Shown piece after piece: positions 34,766 to 43,506 of a DNA stretch of 64,000 nt. How positions within the stretch are numbered: the stretch's first letter is position 1; each line of letters begins with the position of its first letter. The DNA lies in assembly GCF_009857915.1 (NCBI RefSeq), contig NZ_WWCM01000008.1:62001-126000 (forward strand), written 5' to 3'. The position numbers and the translations under genes are program-made. The notes beneath the pieces were generated by a model. It did no database searches, was not told the DNA's origin, and worked only from the letters and a program-made list of their open reading frames with translations. This DNA comes from Duganella qianjiadongensis (GTDB lineage: Bacteria > Pseudomonadota > Gammaproteobacteria > Burkholderiales > Burkholderiaceae_D).

Positions 34766-36118
34766 ATGAGCGATACCCATTTTAGCCATACTCAGGACCA
34801 GTTGAAACAGCTTGCGCAGGACGTTCTAGCCTATGCCAGAGAGCAGGGCGGCACTGATTGTGCCGTCGAAATCAGCGAGGGCAGCGGCCTGTCGGTGTCG
34901 GTACGCAAGAGCAAAATCGAGACCATCGAGCAGAACCGCGACAAGGGCATGGGCGTCACCGTCTTCGTGGGCAAGCGCCGCGGCAATGCCAGCACTTCCG
35001 ATTTTTCCGCCGCCTCGCTCAAGGCCACGGTGGAAGCGGCCTACAATATTGCCCGTTTCACGGCGGACGACGATTGCGCCGGTCTGGCCGATGCCGACCA
35101 GCTGGAAATGGCGCCGCGCGACCTGCAACTGTACTATCCATGGGATATCAGCACGGCCGACGCCGTGGCGCTGGCGCAGCGCGCCGAAGCGGCCGCCTTT
35201 GCCGTCGACCCGCGGGTGAGCAATAGCGAAGGCGCGGGCGTGCATGTGCAGCAGTCGCACTTCGTGGCGGCCAACTCGCGCGGCTTTATCGGCGGCTATC
35301 CGTATTCGCGCCACACGCTGTCGGTAGCGCCGATTGCGGGCAAGGGCGCGAATATGCAGCGCGACGACTGGTACTCCTCGGTGCGCGATGCGCGCCTGAT
35401 GTCGTCGCCGGAAGCGATAGGCCGCTATGCTGCCGAGCGTGCACTGGCGCGCCTGAACGCGCGCAGCATCGATACCCGCACCTGCCCGGTGCTGTTCGAA
35501 GCACCGCTGGCCGCCGGTCTGCTGGGGGCCTATGTACAGGCCACCTCGGGTGGTGCGCTGTACCGCAAGTCGAGCTTCCTGCTCGACTCGCTGGGCAAGC
35601 AGGTACTGCCCAAGCATATCCAGATCGCGGAAGATCCGCACATCATCGGCGGCGTCGGTTCGGCGCCGTTTGACGAGGAAGGGGTGCGCACCCATCAGCG
35701 CGATGTGGTCAAGGACGGCGTGGTGCAGGGCTACTTCCTGTCCACCTACTCGGCGCGCAAGCTGGGCATGCAGACCACCGGTAATGCGGGCGGTTCGCAC
35801 AATCTGGCGCTGACTTCCGCGCTGACGCAGGATGGCGATGATTTTGCCGGCATGCTGCGCAAGATGGGCACCGGCCTGCTGGTGACGGAGCTGATGGGGC
35901 AGGGCACCAACTACGTGACGGGCGATTACTCGCGCGGTGCTTCCGGCTTCTGGGTAGAGAATGGCGTGATCCAGTATCCGGTGGAAGAAATCACCATCGC
36001 CGGCAACATGAAAGACATGCTGGCACAGATCGTCGCCGTCGGTAACGACGTGCTGGTGCGCGGCACCAAGCAGACCGGCTCCATCCTGATCGAAAATATG
36101 GTGGTGGCCGGTAGCTAA
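34766..36118 (+). CDS. pmbA: Metalloprotease PmbA/TldE
   Basis: This 450-residue protein is the TldE/PmbA partner of the TldD/TldE peptidase pair that matures microcin- or ribosomally made-peptide antibiotics and degrades the antitoxin CcdA. Motifs include KIETIEQNRDKGMGVTVFVG, FVAANSRGFIGGYPYSRH, ATSGGALYRKSSFLLDSLG and the C-terminal TELMGQGTNYVTGDYSRGASGFWVENG. The TldD subunit carries the HExxxH zinc site, which PmbA normally lacks; none is visible here. tldD is not in the window. The start at 34766 fits the family length. Confidence 0.94.
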   Translation: MSDTHFSHTQDQLKQLAQDVLAYAREQGGTDCAVEISEGSGLSVSVRKSKIETIEQNRDKGMGVTVFVGKRRGNASTSDFSAASLKATVEAAYNIARFTADDDCAGLADADQLEMAPRDLQLYYPWDISTADAVALAQRAEAAAFAVDPRVSNSEGAGVHVQQSHFVAANSRGFIGGYPYSRHTLSVAPIAGKGANMQRDDWYSSVRDARLMSSPEAIGRYAAERALARLNARSIDTRTCPVLFEAPLAAGLLGAYVQATSGGALYRKSSFLLDSLGKQVLPKHIQIAEDPHIIGGVGSAPFDEEGVRTHQRDVVKDGVVQGYFLSTYSARKLGMQTTGNAGGSHNLALTSALTQDGDDFAGMLRKMGTGLLVTELMGQGTNYVTGDYSRGASGFWVENGVIQYPVEEITIAGNMKDMLAQIVAVGNDVLVRGTKQTGSILIENMVVAGS

Positions 36119-36147
36119 GCCCGGCCAGACGGCATAGTCTCAAATAA

Positions 36148-36186
36148 GCACGGCGGCGGGACAGTCTCGCTGTGCCGCCGCCGTGC
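36148..36186. terminator. Strong 12-bp bidirectional hairpin
   Basis: GCACGGCGGCGG (36148-36159) pairs perfectly with CCGCCGCCGTGC (36175-36186), between the convergent pmbA and M14 peptidase genes. An inner ACAG/CTGT pair extends it. It should stop or pause transcription from both sides. Confidence 0.65.
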
Positions 36187-36187
36187 A

Positions 36188-36220
36188 GCCCTGCCGTTAG
36201 CGCAGGGCCGGGTTCTATTT
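36188..36220 (+). terminator. Second hairpin with T-rich tail
   Basis: GCCCTGC (36188-36194) and GCAGGGC (36202-36208) form a 7-bp stem followed on the + strand by a T-rich stretch (36211-36220), so it can act as the intrinsic terminator of pmbA. Confidence 0.55.
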
Positions 36221-36222
36221 CT

Positions 36223-37353
36223 TTATTGCTGGGCCAGCAGCGATTGCAGTACGGGCTGCAATACGGCTTTACCCAGTTCGGCGCTGCGCGCACCGTTCCA
36301 GCCCGTCTCCGGATCCGGATCGTTGGCGTTGTCCTTGAACGGCATTTCCAGCGTCAGCGACAGGCAGCCGAAGGCGTGGGTGATGTGGGGCGAACCCATG
36401 CTCAGCGTCTCCGCCGTGTAAGGCGTTTTGCCGTAGCCGTATTCGTCCTGGAAGTCCGGGCTGGCGATCAGGAAGTTATCGATGAAGTACTGCTGCGCTT
36501 CGGCCTGATCCGGCGTGAAGTCAGGCAGCGATTCGCTACCGGCCACGAACACATAGGGCAGGCCTTCGTCGCCGTGCACGTCGAGGCACAGGTCGCAGCC
36601 GATTTCCAGCATCTTGTTTTTGACCAGATAGACTTCCGGGCTGCGCTCCATGGTGGGGTTCAGCCATTCGCGGTTCAGGTTGGCGCCGGCCGCATTGGTA
36701 CGCAGATTGCCGCGCACCGAGCCGTCCGGATTCATATTCGGCACCACGTAGAACACGGCTTCCTTCAGGCACTGGCGGCCGAACGGATTGGCCGGATCGA
36801 GCAGCGCTTCGACCATGCCTTCGACAAACCACTCGGCCATGGTTTCACCCGGGTGCTGACGGGCGATGACCCACACCTTCTGCGCGGCTTCCGGATCGCC
36901 GATCACCAGCATGTTCAGATCGTGGCCATCGATGGTGCTGCCCAGATCGACCAGTTGCACCAGCGGCGACAGCTGGGCGTTGTCCAGCAGGGCCAGATGG
37001 CGTTCCCACGAATACGGCTCGAAGTAGGCGTAGTAGACGCTGTCGTACTCCGGCGTATGCTCTACCGTCATCACTTTGCCGTCGTAGCGGGTCGGCACGC
37101 GGAACCAGTTTTCGCGGTCGTAGCTGGCCACGGCATGATAGTCTTTCCAGCCGTCCGGATAGGCAGCGCTGCCGGCGTTGAGGAAGTTCATGGTCAGCGC
37201 GGTAGCTTTGGCGCCTTGCACGCGGAAGTAGAACCACTGGGTGATGTCGGCGTGCGAGTCCTTGCGGATGTTCAGGTCGATATGGGCCGGATCGTCGGCG
37301 CGGATCACTTCGATAGCACCAGCATCGAACTGCTGGCTGATTTTGATAGGCAT
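36223..37353 (-). CDS. M14 zinc carboxypeptidase, cytosolic carboxypeptidase (CCP) type
   Basis: This 376-residue protein has no signal peptide. Residues 1-125 form the beta-sandwich domain typical of CCPs (DITQWFYFRVQGAKA, SYDRENWFRVPTRYD, YYAYFEPYSWERHL). The carboxypeptidase domain follows with zinc ligands H167 and E170 in ARQHPGE, H260 in LDVHGD, substrate-binding N228-R229 in ANLNREW and the catalytic glutamate E336 in LTLEMPF. Eukaryotic CCPs remove glutamates from tubulin tails; the substrate of bacterial members is not settled. The start at 37353 is the ATG before the conserved domain. It ends just after two hairpins and is divergent from the TRAP binding-protein gene. Confidence 0.9.
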   Translation of the reverse strand: MPIKISQQFDAGAIEVIRADDPAHIDLNIRKDSHADITQWFYFRVQGAKATALTMNFLNAGSAAYPDGWKDYHAVASYDRENWFRVPTRYDGKVMTVEHTPEYDSVYYAYFEPYSWERHLALLDNAQLSPLVQLVDLGSTIDGHDLNMLVIGDPEAAQKVWVIARQHPGETMAEWFVEGMVEALLDPANPFGRQCLKEAVFYVVPNMNPDGSVRGNLRTNAAGANLNREWLNPTMERSPEVYLVKNKMLEIGCDLCLDVHGDEGLPYVFVAGSESLPDFTPDQAEAQQYFIDNFLIASPDFQDEYGYGKTPYTAETLSMGSPHITHAFGCLSLTLEMPFKDNANDPDPETGWNGARSAELGKAVLQPVLQSLLAQQ

Positions 37354-37448
37354 GGCGGAATCCCGTAAATTCTGTGTTGTTCGGTGTGCACTTGTGGCGC
37401 AGTGCCGACATGATACAGGGTTGTGCGCTGCCAGTGCCGTTTCTGCAA

Positions 37449-37477
37449 TTGCCAGCCCTTGCAACTGGTTCTACACT
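37449..37477 (+). promoter_or_regulatory. Sigma70-type promoter for the TRAP binding protein
   Basis: TTGCCA (37449-37454) and TACACT (37472-37477) are separated by 17 bases. Transcription would begin near 37484, 25 bases before the ATG at 37509 with its AGGAGA ribosome binding site. Confidence 0.6.
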
Positions 37478-37508
37478 GGGTAGCCAAACTATCCCACAGG
37501 AGAACTGC

Positions 37509-38594
37509 ATGCAACGTCGTTCCTTCCTCAAGCATGGCACGCTGACCGCCGGCGCGGCCACCGTGGCGGCACCCGCACTGGCGCAGGGCGGGCCGGCCAT
37601 CAGCTGGCGCCTCGCTTCCAGCTTCCCGAAAACGCTGGACACCATCTTCGGCTCGGCCGAGCGCTTTACCAAACGGGTCGCAGAGTTGACTGGTGGCAAA
37701 TTCGTCATCCGCCAGTTTGCTGCCGGCGAGATCGTGCCCGGCCTGCAGGTGATGGATGCGGTACAGGCAGGAACGGTGGAAATCGGCCATACGGCGTCCT
37801 ACTATTATTTCGGCAAAGACCCCACGTTTGCCTTCGATTGCGCCGTGCCCTTCGGCCTCACCTCGCGCCAGCAGACGGCGTGGATGGATCAGGGCGGCGG
37901 GCGCGAGCTGCTGCGCGACTTCTTCAAAAGCCATGGCCTGATCAATCTGATGGCCGGTAACACGGGCACCCAGATGGGCGGCTGGTTCCGCAAGGAGATC
38001 AAGACGCTGGCCGATCTGAAAGGGCTGAAGTTCCGCATCGCCGGTTTTGCCGGCCGCACCATGGAACGCATGGGCGTGGTGCCGCAGCAGATCCCCGGTG
38101 GCGATGTGTACGCGGCACTGGAAAAAGGCACCATCGATGCGGCCGAGTGGGTAGGACCGTATGACGACGAGAAGCTGGGGCTGGTGAAAGTGGCGCCGCA
38201 TTACTACGCGCCGGGCTGGTGGGAGGCGGGGCCGCAGCTGTCGCTCTACGTCAACATCAAGGAATGGGAAAAGCTGCCCAAGGAGTACAAGGCCGCCATC
38301 GAAGCAGCCAGCTTCGAATGCCACGTGGCGATGCAGGCCGAATACGATGCGCGCAATCCGGCGGCACTGGCGCGGCTGATCAAGAACGGCGCCAGGCTGC
38401 ATACGTTCTCCAAGGAGATCATGGACGCCTCCTACAAGCATGCCTCCGATATCATGGAAGAGGAAGCTGCCCGCAATGCCGCCTTCCGCAAGATCTACGA
38501 GCCATGGAGAAGGTTCCGCAATGACCAGAACCAGTGGGCTTCGGTGGCGGAAGCGACCATGCAGAACTATCTGATCAGCGCTGTGCGCAAATAG
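37509..38594 (+). CDS. TRAP transporter substrate-binding protein (FcbT1/TakP-like)
   Basis: This 361-residue periplasmic protein opens with a twin-arginine signal (MQRRSFLKHG, cleavage after ALA near 25). The body has the TRAP-T binding-protein pattern: FTKRVAELTGGKFVIRQFAAGEIVPGLQVMDAVQAGTVEIGHT, WFRKEIKTLADLKGLKFRI with the conserved binding arginine, and DAAEWVGPYDDEKLGL. These features point to the branch that binds 2-oxo-acids or aromatic/mannitol-like carboxylates (TakP/FcbT1). No permease is adjacent; the matching DctQ/DctM genes may be those at 57.9-60.2 kb. The gene is convergent with paaX, with a gap of 9 bases. Confidence 0.88.
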   Translation: MQRRSFLKHGTLTAGAATVAAPALAQGGPAISWRLASSFPKTLDTIFGSAERFTKRVAELTGGKFVIRQFAAGEIVPGLQVMDAVQAGTVEIGHTASYYYFGKDPTFAFDCAVPFGLTSRQQTAWMDQGGGRELLRDFFKSHGLINLMAGNTGTQMGGWFRKEIKTLADLKGLKFRIAGFAGRTMERMGVVPQQIPGGDVYAALEKGTIDAAEWVGPYDDEKLGLVKVAPHYYAPGWWEAGPQLSLYVNIKEWEKLPKEYKAAIEAASFECHVAMQAEYDARNPAALARLIKNGARLHTFSKEIMDASYKHASDIMEEEAARNAAFRKIYEPWRRFRNDQNQWASVAEATMQNYLISAVRK

Positions 38595-38603
38595 CCGGCA
38601 GAC

Positions 38604-39524
38604 TCAGTTCAGGCCGCCGAAGCGCTCGAAATAGGCTGCGGCGGCTGCCGGTGCAGCCGCATCCTCCTTCTGCAGGGCCGCATCGATATGCTGTTCGGCC
38701 GCGCCCTGCACGGCCAGATAGATAGCGCGTGCCAGCTCATAAGCCTGACTGCCCGGCCATGGCGCCGGCAGCAGTTCCAGCGGCAGCTGCGGATCGTGCA
38801 GCTGCACGCGCCGGTAGGCATGGATCACCAGTGTGCGCATGACAAAAGCCTGTTCCGGCGTGAATTCGCAGCCCGGCTGGCCGAGCATGGCCGCCAGCGG
38901 CGCAAAGCGGCGGATGAAATGGCGGTAGGCGTTCGCCACTTCGCTTAGGTCCCAGCCGCTGGCCAGCAAGTCGGTGAGCGGGCGGCCGCATACCTGGCGC
39001 AGCGCCTTGCCCTGTACCACAAACACTTTGCCGGCGATGTCGAGCCGCTGCAGCAGTTCGTCCAGCACCACGGCTTCCGCTGCCGGATGGCCCATGATGC
39101 CGGGCGCAATGGCGCCATAGCCTTCCCACAGCAATTCCTTGCGCAGCGCGCTGCGCTGGGCCGCGTTGAGGGCGCCATCGCCATTGATCACCAGCGTCCA
39201 GCTGCCGTCCCAGCGATGGTTGAGCGGGGCGTAGATGCGCCGGTAGGCGTGGGCGAAGCGCTGCATGGCCGGTGCCGTGATGGCGTAGGAACTACGGCGG
39301 CCATCGCGCTGCGCGCCCAGCCAGCCTTCCTGCGCCAGCCGGAATACGGAGGTGCGCAGCAGACGGTCGTTGACGCCGAACGGCGCCAGCAACTCGATCA
39401 GGCTGCCCAGCCAGACCATGCCGCCATGGGGCACGATGCTGTCGCCGAAGATGGTCACCACCAGCGATTTCGAGCGCGGCGGTTCAGTGGCGAGGAAGTC
39501 GTCTATCCAGTCTTGGCTATCCAT
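38604..39524 (-). CDS. paaX: Phenylacetate-responsive repressor PaaX
   Basis: PaaX is the phenylacetyl-CoA-responsive repressor of paa operons. The 306-residue protein starts with a winged-helix region (SLVVTIFGDSIVPHGGMVWLGSLIELLAPFGVNDRLLRTSVFRL) and continues with EGWLGAQRDGRRSSYAITA and the PaaX C-terminal domain. It is divergent from paaA across a 191-base AT-rich region that must hold its operator. Conserved family length is about 300 residues. Confidence 0.93.
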   Translation of the reverse strand: MDSQDWIDDFLATEPPRSKSLVVTIFGDSIVPHGGMVWLGSLIELLAPFGVNDRLLRTSVFRLAQEGWLGAQRDGRRSSYAITAPAMQRFAHAYRRIYAPLNHRWDGSWTLVINGDGALNAAQRSALRKELLWEGYGAIAPGIMGHPAAEAVVLDELLQRLDIAGKVFVVQGKALRQVCGRPLTDLLASGWDLSEVANAYRHFIRRFAPLAAMLGQPGCEFTPEQAFVMRTLVIHAYRRVQLHDPQLPLELLPAPWPGSQAYELARAIYLAVQGAAEQHIDAALQKEDAAAPAAAAAYFERFGGLN

Positions 39525-39715
39525 GGCTTTCGGTGCTATCGGGCGGGTGCGGAAAAAAGCAGCAGTTTACTTGGCCTGCGGCGGGCTACTGAAAATATTT
39601 CATAAGCTTGCCTATAGGATACATGAAAATGATTTGAGTCAAAAAAATCGTAGTCATGCAAATATTTGTATCGTATTATGGCGTCATATAACACCAAAAG
39701 CATCAGGAGACAGCC
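39525..39715. promoter_or_regulatory. paaX-paaA divergent control region
   Basis: This 191-base spacer is strikingly AT-rich from 39590 on. It holds TGAAA-ATA-TTTCA (39590-39602), a perfect 10-base palindrome CAAATATTTG (39659-39668), and possible -10 boxes TATTAT (39674-39679) and TATAAC (39687-39692). AGGAGA precedes paaA. PaaX or another regulator probably binds the palindromes; which one is not decidable from sequence alone. Confidence 0.55.
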
Positions 39716-40699
39716 ATGTACGCACAGATGGTGGAGACCGGCTTGAATGCCGTGCGCTCGGCAGAGGATATGGCCGAGGACGAACGGGCGTTTCAGGCCC
39801 GCATAGACGCAGGCATCAAGATCGAGGCCAAGGACTGGATGCCCGAGGCCTACCGCAAGACCCTGATCCGGCAGATTTCGCAGCACGCCCACTCGGAAAT
39901 CGTCGGCCAGCTGCCGGAAGGGAACTGGGTGACGCGCGCCCCTACGCTCAAGCGCAAGTCCATCCTGCTGGCCAAGATACAGGACGAGGCGGGCCACGGA
40001 CTGTATCTGTACAGCGCGGCCGAAACGCTGGGCGTCTCGCGCGACGAGCTGCTCGAAGCTCTGCATAGCGGCAAAGCCAAGTATTCGAGCATCTTCAACT
40101 ACCCCACGCTGTCGTGGGCCGATATGGGCGCCATCGGCTGGCTGGTCGATGGCTCGGCCATCATCAACCAGATACCCCTGTGCCGCTGCTCGTATGGCCC
40201 GTATGCGCGCGCCATGATCCGCGTCTGCAAGGAAGAATCCTTCCATGCCCGTCAGGGTTACGACATCATGCTGGCGCTGGCGCGCGGCACGCCCGAGCAG
40301 AAAGCCATGGCGCAGGATGCGCTGAACCGCTGGTGGTGGCCGTCGCTGATGATGTTCGGCCCGTCCGATGCCGCTTCCGTCAATAGCGCGCAGTCGAGCA
40401 AATGGCGCATCAAGCTGTTTTCCAACGACGAGCTGCGCCAGCGCATGGTGGATCAGACCGTGCCGCAGGCTGAATATCTGGGTCTGACCATCCCCGACCC
40501 TAACCTCAAGTTCAACGCCGAGACGGGCCACTATGAGTTCGGCGAGATCGACTGGACTGAATTCCACAGTGTCCTCAAGGGCAATGGCCCGTGCAACCGC
40601 GAGCGTCTGCGCACCCGCGTCACAGCGTGGGAGGAGGGCGAGTGGTTCCGCGATGCGCTGCAAGCCTACGCCGACAAGCACAGCAAGAAGGCAGCCTAG
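39716..40699 (+). CDS. paaA: Phenylacetyl-CoA 1,2-epoxidase subunit A (catalytic)
   Basis: PaaA is the catalytic diiron subunit of the multicomponent oxygenase that epoxidises phenylacetyl-CoA to ring-1,2-epoxyphenylacetyl-CoA. The 327-residue protein has two ExxH metal pairs, in [13 protein letters not shown] and [13 protein letters not shown], and the [13 protein letters not shown] segment typical of PaaA. An AGGAGA ribosome binding site precedes the ATG. It heads the paaABCDE-G-H-I-J-Y-Z cluster, expected to be induced when PaaX releases the upstream region. Confidence 0.96.
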   Translation: MYAQMVETGLNAVRSAEDMAEDERAFQARIDAGIKIEAKDWMPEAYRKTLIRQISQHAHSEIVGQLPEGNWVTRAPTLKRKSILLAKIQDEAGHGLYLYSAAETLGVSRDELLEALHSGKAKYSSIFNYPTLSWADMGAIGWLVDGSAIINQIPLCRCSYGPYARAMIRVCKEESFHARQGYDIMLALARGTPEQKAMAQDALNRWWWPSLMMFGPSDAASVNSAQSSKWRIKLFSNDELRQRMVDQTVPQAEYLGLTIPDPNLKFNAETGHYEFGEIDWTEFHSVLKGNGPCNRERLRTRVTAWEEGEWFRDALQAYADKHSKKAA

Positions 40700-40747
40700 G
40701 CGCCAGCGTGCCCGGGCGGCAGAACAGAAAAATAATTGGAGACCAAG

Positions 40748-41032
40748 ATGAGCAAACAATGGCCACTGTGGGAAGTATTCATCCGCAGCCAGCACGGGCT
40801 GGCGCACAAACACGTCGGCAGCCTGCACGCACCGGACGCGGAAATGGCCGTCAACAATGCGCGCGATGTGTACACGCGGCGCAATGAAGGCGTGAGTATC
40901 TGGGTGGTGCGCGCCGCCGATATCGTGGCCAGCAGCCCGGCCGACAAAGGCGCCCTGTTCGATCCAGCCAACAGCAAGGTGTATCGCCACCCGACCTTCT
41001 TCCCCATGCCGGAAGAAGTCAAGAACCTGTAA
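40748..41032 (+). CDS. paaB: Phenylacetyl-CoA epoxidase subunit B
   Basis: PaaB is a small subunit needed for assembly of the epoxidase (bridging PaaAC). The 94-residue protein has the conserved WPLWEVFIRSQHGLAHKHVGSLHA start and NARDVYTRRNEGVSIWVV. The ATG at 40748 with TGGAGA upstream is preferred over an in-frame TTG at 40736. It lies between paaA and paaC. Confidence 0.95.
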   Translation: MSKQWPLWEVFIRSQHGLAHKHVGSLHAPDAEMAVNNARDVYTRRNEGVSIWVVRAADIVASSPADKGALFDPANSKVYRHPTFFPMPEEVKNL

Positions 41033-41044
41033 GCGGAGCGCAGC

Positions 41045-41803
41045 GTGGATAAGCACAACACCTTCGAATACCTGCTGCGGCTGGGCGACAATGCGCTGAT
41101 CCTGAGCCAGCGTCTGTCGCAGCTGTGCGGCAAGGGCCCGGCCATGGAAGAAGACATGGCGCTGACCAATGTGGCGCTGGATCTGCTGGGCCAGACCCGC
41201 TTGTGGTATAGCTATGCGGGCGAGCTGGAAGGCGCAGGGCGCGACGAGGATGCGCTGGCCTTCCGCCGCGACGCGCACGAATTCCGCAATTGCCTGCTGC
41301 TGGAACAGCCCAACGGCAATTATGCCGACACCATGATGCGCCAGTTTTATTTCGATACCTGGCATTACTTCCTGATCGAAGGGCTAAACCGCAGCAGCGA
41401 TACCCGTATCGCCGCCATTGCGGAAAAGTCGCTCAAGGAAGTCAGCTACCATCTGCGCCGCAGCGGCGACCTGATCGTGCGTCTGGGCGACGGCACGGAC
41501 TTTAGTCACGCCCGCACCCAGGCCGCCGCCGAGGCACTGTGGATGTATAGCGGCGAGATGTTCGCCTACGACGCGCTCGATCAGGCCATGGTGGCCGCCG
41601 GTATCGCGCCGGACGGCGCCGAACTGCGCAGCCACTGGCTGGCCCACGTGGCTGCCATCTTCAAGGAAGCTACGCTCGCCATGCCGCCAGCCGATGCGTG
41701 GATGCAGAGCGGCGGCAAACAGGGCCGCCATAGCGAGCATCTGGGTTATGTGCTGGCCGAGATGCAGTTCCTGCAGCGCGCCTATCCGGGCGCCACGTGG
41801 TAA
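41045..41803 (+). CDS. paaC: Phenylacetyl-CoA epoxidase subunit C
   Basis: PaaC is the structural partner of PaaA and stabilises the catalytic core; it lacks a functional diiron centre. The 252-residue protein reads YLLRLGDNALILSQRLSQLCGKGPAMEEDMALTNVALDLLGQTRL at the start. Translation begins at GTG (41045) with GGAGC a few bases before. The stop is followed by AAAGGTGG, the paaD ribosome binding site. Confidence 0.95.
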   Translation: MDKHNTFEYLLRLGDNALILSQRLSQLCGKGPAMEEDMALTNVALDLLGQTRLWYSYAGELEGAGRDEDALAFRRDAHEFRNCLLLEQPNGNYADTMMRQFYFDTWHYFLIEGLNRSSDTRIAAIAEKSLKEVSYHLRRSGDLIVRLGDGTDFSHARTQAAAEALWMYSGEMFAYDALDQAMVAAGIAPDGAELRSHWLAHVAAIFKEATLAMPPADAWMQSGGKQGRHSEHLGYVLAEMQFLQRAYPGATW

Positions 41804-41813
41804 AGGTGGCGCC

Positions 41814-42377
41814 ATGAACGCCAGCATAGCCAGCTTCGATGCAGCACAGGTGTGGCAATGGCTGGGCGCCGTGGCCGATCCGGAAATTCCTGTCATCTCT
41901 ATCGTCGATCTGGGCATCGTGCGCGATGTGCAGGTGAGCGCCGACGGCAGCTGCACGGTGGTGATCACGCCCACCTATTCGGGCTGCCCCGCCATGCAGG
42001 TGATCGCCGACGCCATCACCGACGCCCTGCGCGGGCACGGCGTGCAGCAGATCGAACTGCGCAACCAGCTCTCGCCTGCATGGACCACGGACTGGATGAG
42101 CGCCAGCGGCAAGGCGGCGCTGCGCGGCTACGGCATTGCTCCGCCGGCCCAGCAGGTGATCGATATCAGCGGCCTGCAGCGCGGCGCTGCGCCTGCCGAC
42201 AGCGCAGCGCGCGCGCATGCCGCCATTGCGCGCGGCGTGCCCGCACCGCAGGTGGCCTGCCCGCACTGCGGCTCGTCCCACACCGCCCTCACCAGCCAGT
42301 TCGGTTCTACCCCCTGCAAAGCGCTGTACAAATGTCTGGACTGTCACGAGCCGTTCGACTATTTCAAGTGCCATTAA
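41814..42377 (+). CDS. paaD: Phenylacetyl-CoA epoxidase maturation protein PaaD
   Basis: PaaD is an iron-sulfur-assembly factor of the MIP18/DUF59 family needed for the epoxidase. The 187-residue protein has WQWLGAVADPEIPVISIVDLGIVRD and TPTYSGCPAMQV (the DUF59 CxxM-type motif) in its first half. The second half carries a zinc-ribbon-like pair of CxxC motifs, CPHCGS and CLDCHE, near residues 142-180. The start at 41814 gives the family length; ORFs starting further upstream lie inside paaC. Confidence 0.94.
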   Translation: MNASIASFDAAQVWQWLGAVADPEIPVISIVDLGIVRDVQVSADGSCTVVITPTYSGCPAMQVIADAITDALRGHGVQQIELRNQLSPAWTTDWMSASGKAALRGYGIAPPAQQVIDISGLQRGAAPADSAARAHAAIARGVPAPQVACPHCGSSHTALTSQFGSTPCKALYKCLDCHEPFDYFKCH

Positions 42378-42390
42378 CGATTACCACATC

Positions 42391-43464
42391 ATGAGCCAAT
42401 TCCATACCCTGAGCGTTGCCAAGGTTAGCCACGAAACGCGCGATACCATCGCCGTCACCTTTGCCGTACCACCGGCCTTGCGGCAGGAATTCCGCTACCA
42501 GCAGGGCCAGCACCTGACGCTGCGCACCCATCTCGGCGGCGAGGAAGTACGCCGCTCCTATTCCATCTGTTCCAGCGTGCAGGAAGACACGCTGCGGGTG
42601 GCCATCAAGCGCATCCACGGCGGCCTGTTCTCCGGCTGGGCGCACGATGCGCTGCAGCCGGGCGTGACGCTGGACGTCATGCCGCCCATGGGCCACTTCA
42701 ATCTGCCGCTCGATCCGGCCAGCCGCAAGCACTATCTGGCGGTAGCGGCAGGCAGCGGCATCACGCCCATCCTGTCCATCATCAAGACCACGCTGGAGAC
42801 AGAACCGCACAGCAGCTTCACGCTGTTCTACGGTAACCGCGCTTCCTCGTCCGTGATCTTCAAGGAGGAACTGTCGGCACTCAAGGACACGTATCTGGAA
42901 CGCCTGACGCTGGCCTACGTGATGAGCCGCGAACAGCAGGATATAGACCTGTTCAATGGTCGCATCACCGGCGAGAAATGCACCCAGCTGCTGCAGCACT
43001 GGGTAAAGGTGGACGATCTGGACGCCGCCTTTATCTGCGGGCCGGAAGACATGATGCTGGGCGTCTCGGCGGCGCTACAGCAAGCCGGCATGCCGAAAGC
43101 GCAGATCAAGTTTGAGCTGTTTGCCACCAATACCGCCCGTCCGGCTCAGCGCAGCAGCGAGCACACGGCCGAGCACCATGCCACGCAGGTCACTGTCATC
43201 ATGGATGGCAACGCCAGCAGCTTCACCATGAATCAGGAGCAGGAATCGCTGCTCGATGCCGGCCTGCGCGCGGGGCTCGACATGCGCTACTCCTGCAAAG
43301 GAGGCGTATGCTCTACCTGCCGCTGCAAGCTGGTCGAAGGCAAAGTCGATATGGACGTGAACTATGCACTAGAAGACTACGAAATTGCCCGTGGCTTTGT
43401 GCTGAGCTGCCAGAGTTTCCCCGTCAGCGACAAGGTAGTGATCGACTTTGATCAGGCCGAATAG
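42391..43464 (+). CDS. paaE: Phenylacetyl-CoA epoxidase reductase subunit E
   Basis: PaaE passes electrons from NADPH through FAD and a 2Fe-2S cluster to the PaaA diiron site. The 357-residue protein has the flavin-reductase RRSYSICSS motif, the NAD(P) stretch AGSGITPILSIIK, and a C-terminal ferredoxin domain with C302, C307, C310 and C340 (YSCKGGVCSTC and LSCQSF). The start at 42391 has no obvious ribosome binding site and sits 13 bases after the paaD stop, so it may depend on coupling. Confidence 0.95.
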   Translation: MSQFHTLSVAKVSHETRDTIAVTFAVPPALRQEFRYQQGQHLTLRTHLGGEEVRRSYSICSSVQEDTLRVAIKRIHGGLFSGWAHDALQPGVTLDVMPPMGHFNLPLDPASRKHYLAVAAGSGITPILSIIKTTLETEPHSSFTLFYGNRASSSVIFKEELSALKDTYLERLTLAYVMSREQQDIDLFNGRITGEKCTQLLQHWVKVDDLDAAFICGPEDMMLGVSAALQQAGMPKAQIKFELFATNTARPAQRSSEHTAEHHATQVTVIMDGNASSFTMNQEQESLLDAGLRAGLDMRYSCKGGVCSTCRCKLVEGKVDMDVNYALEDYEIARGFVLSCQSFPVSDKVVIDFDQAE

Positions 43465-43506
43465 GTCGGGCCGAATAAATCAGGCTGCAACACATAGGGA
43501 GACAGC

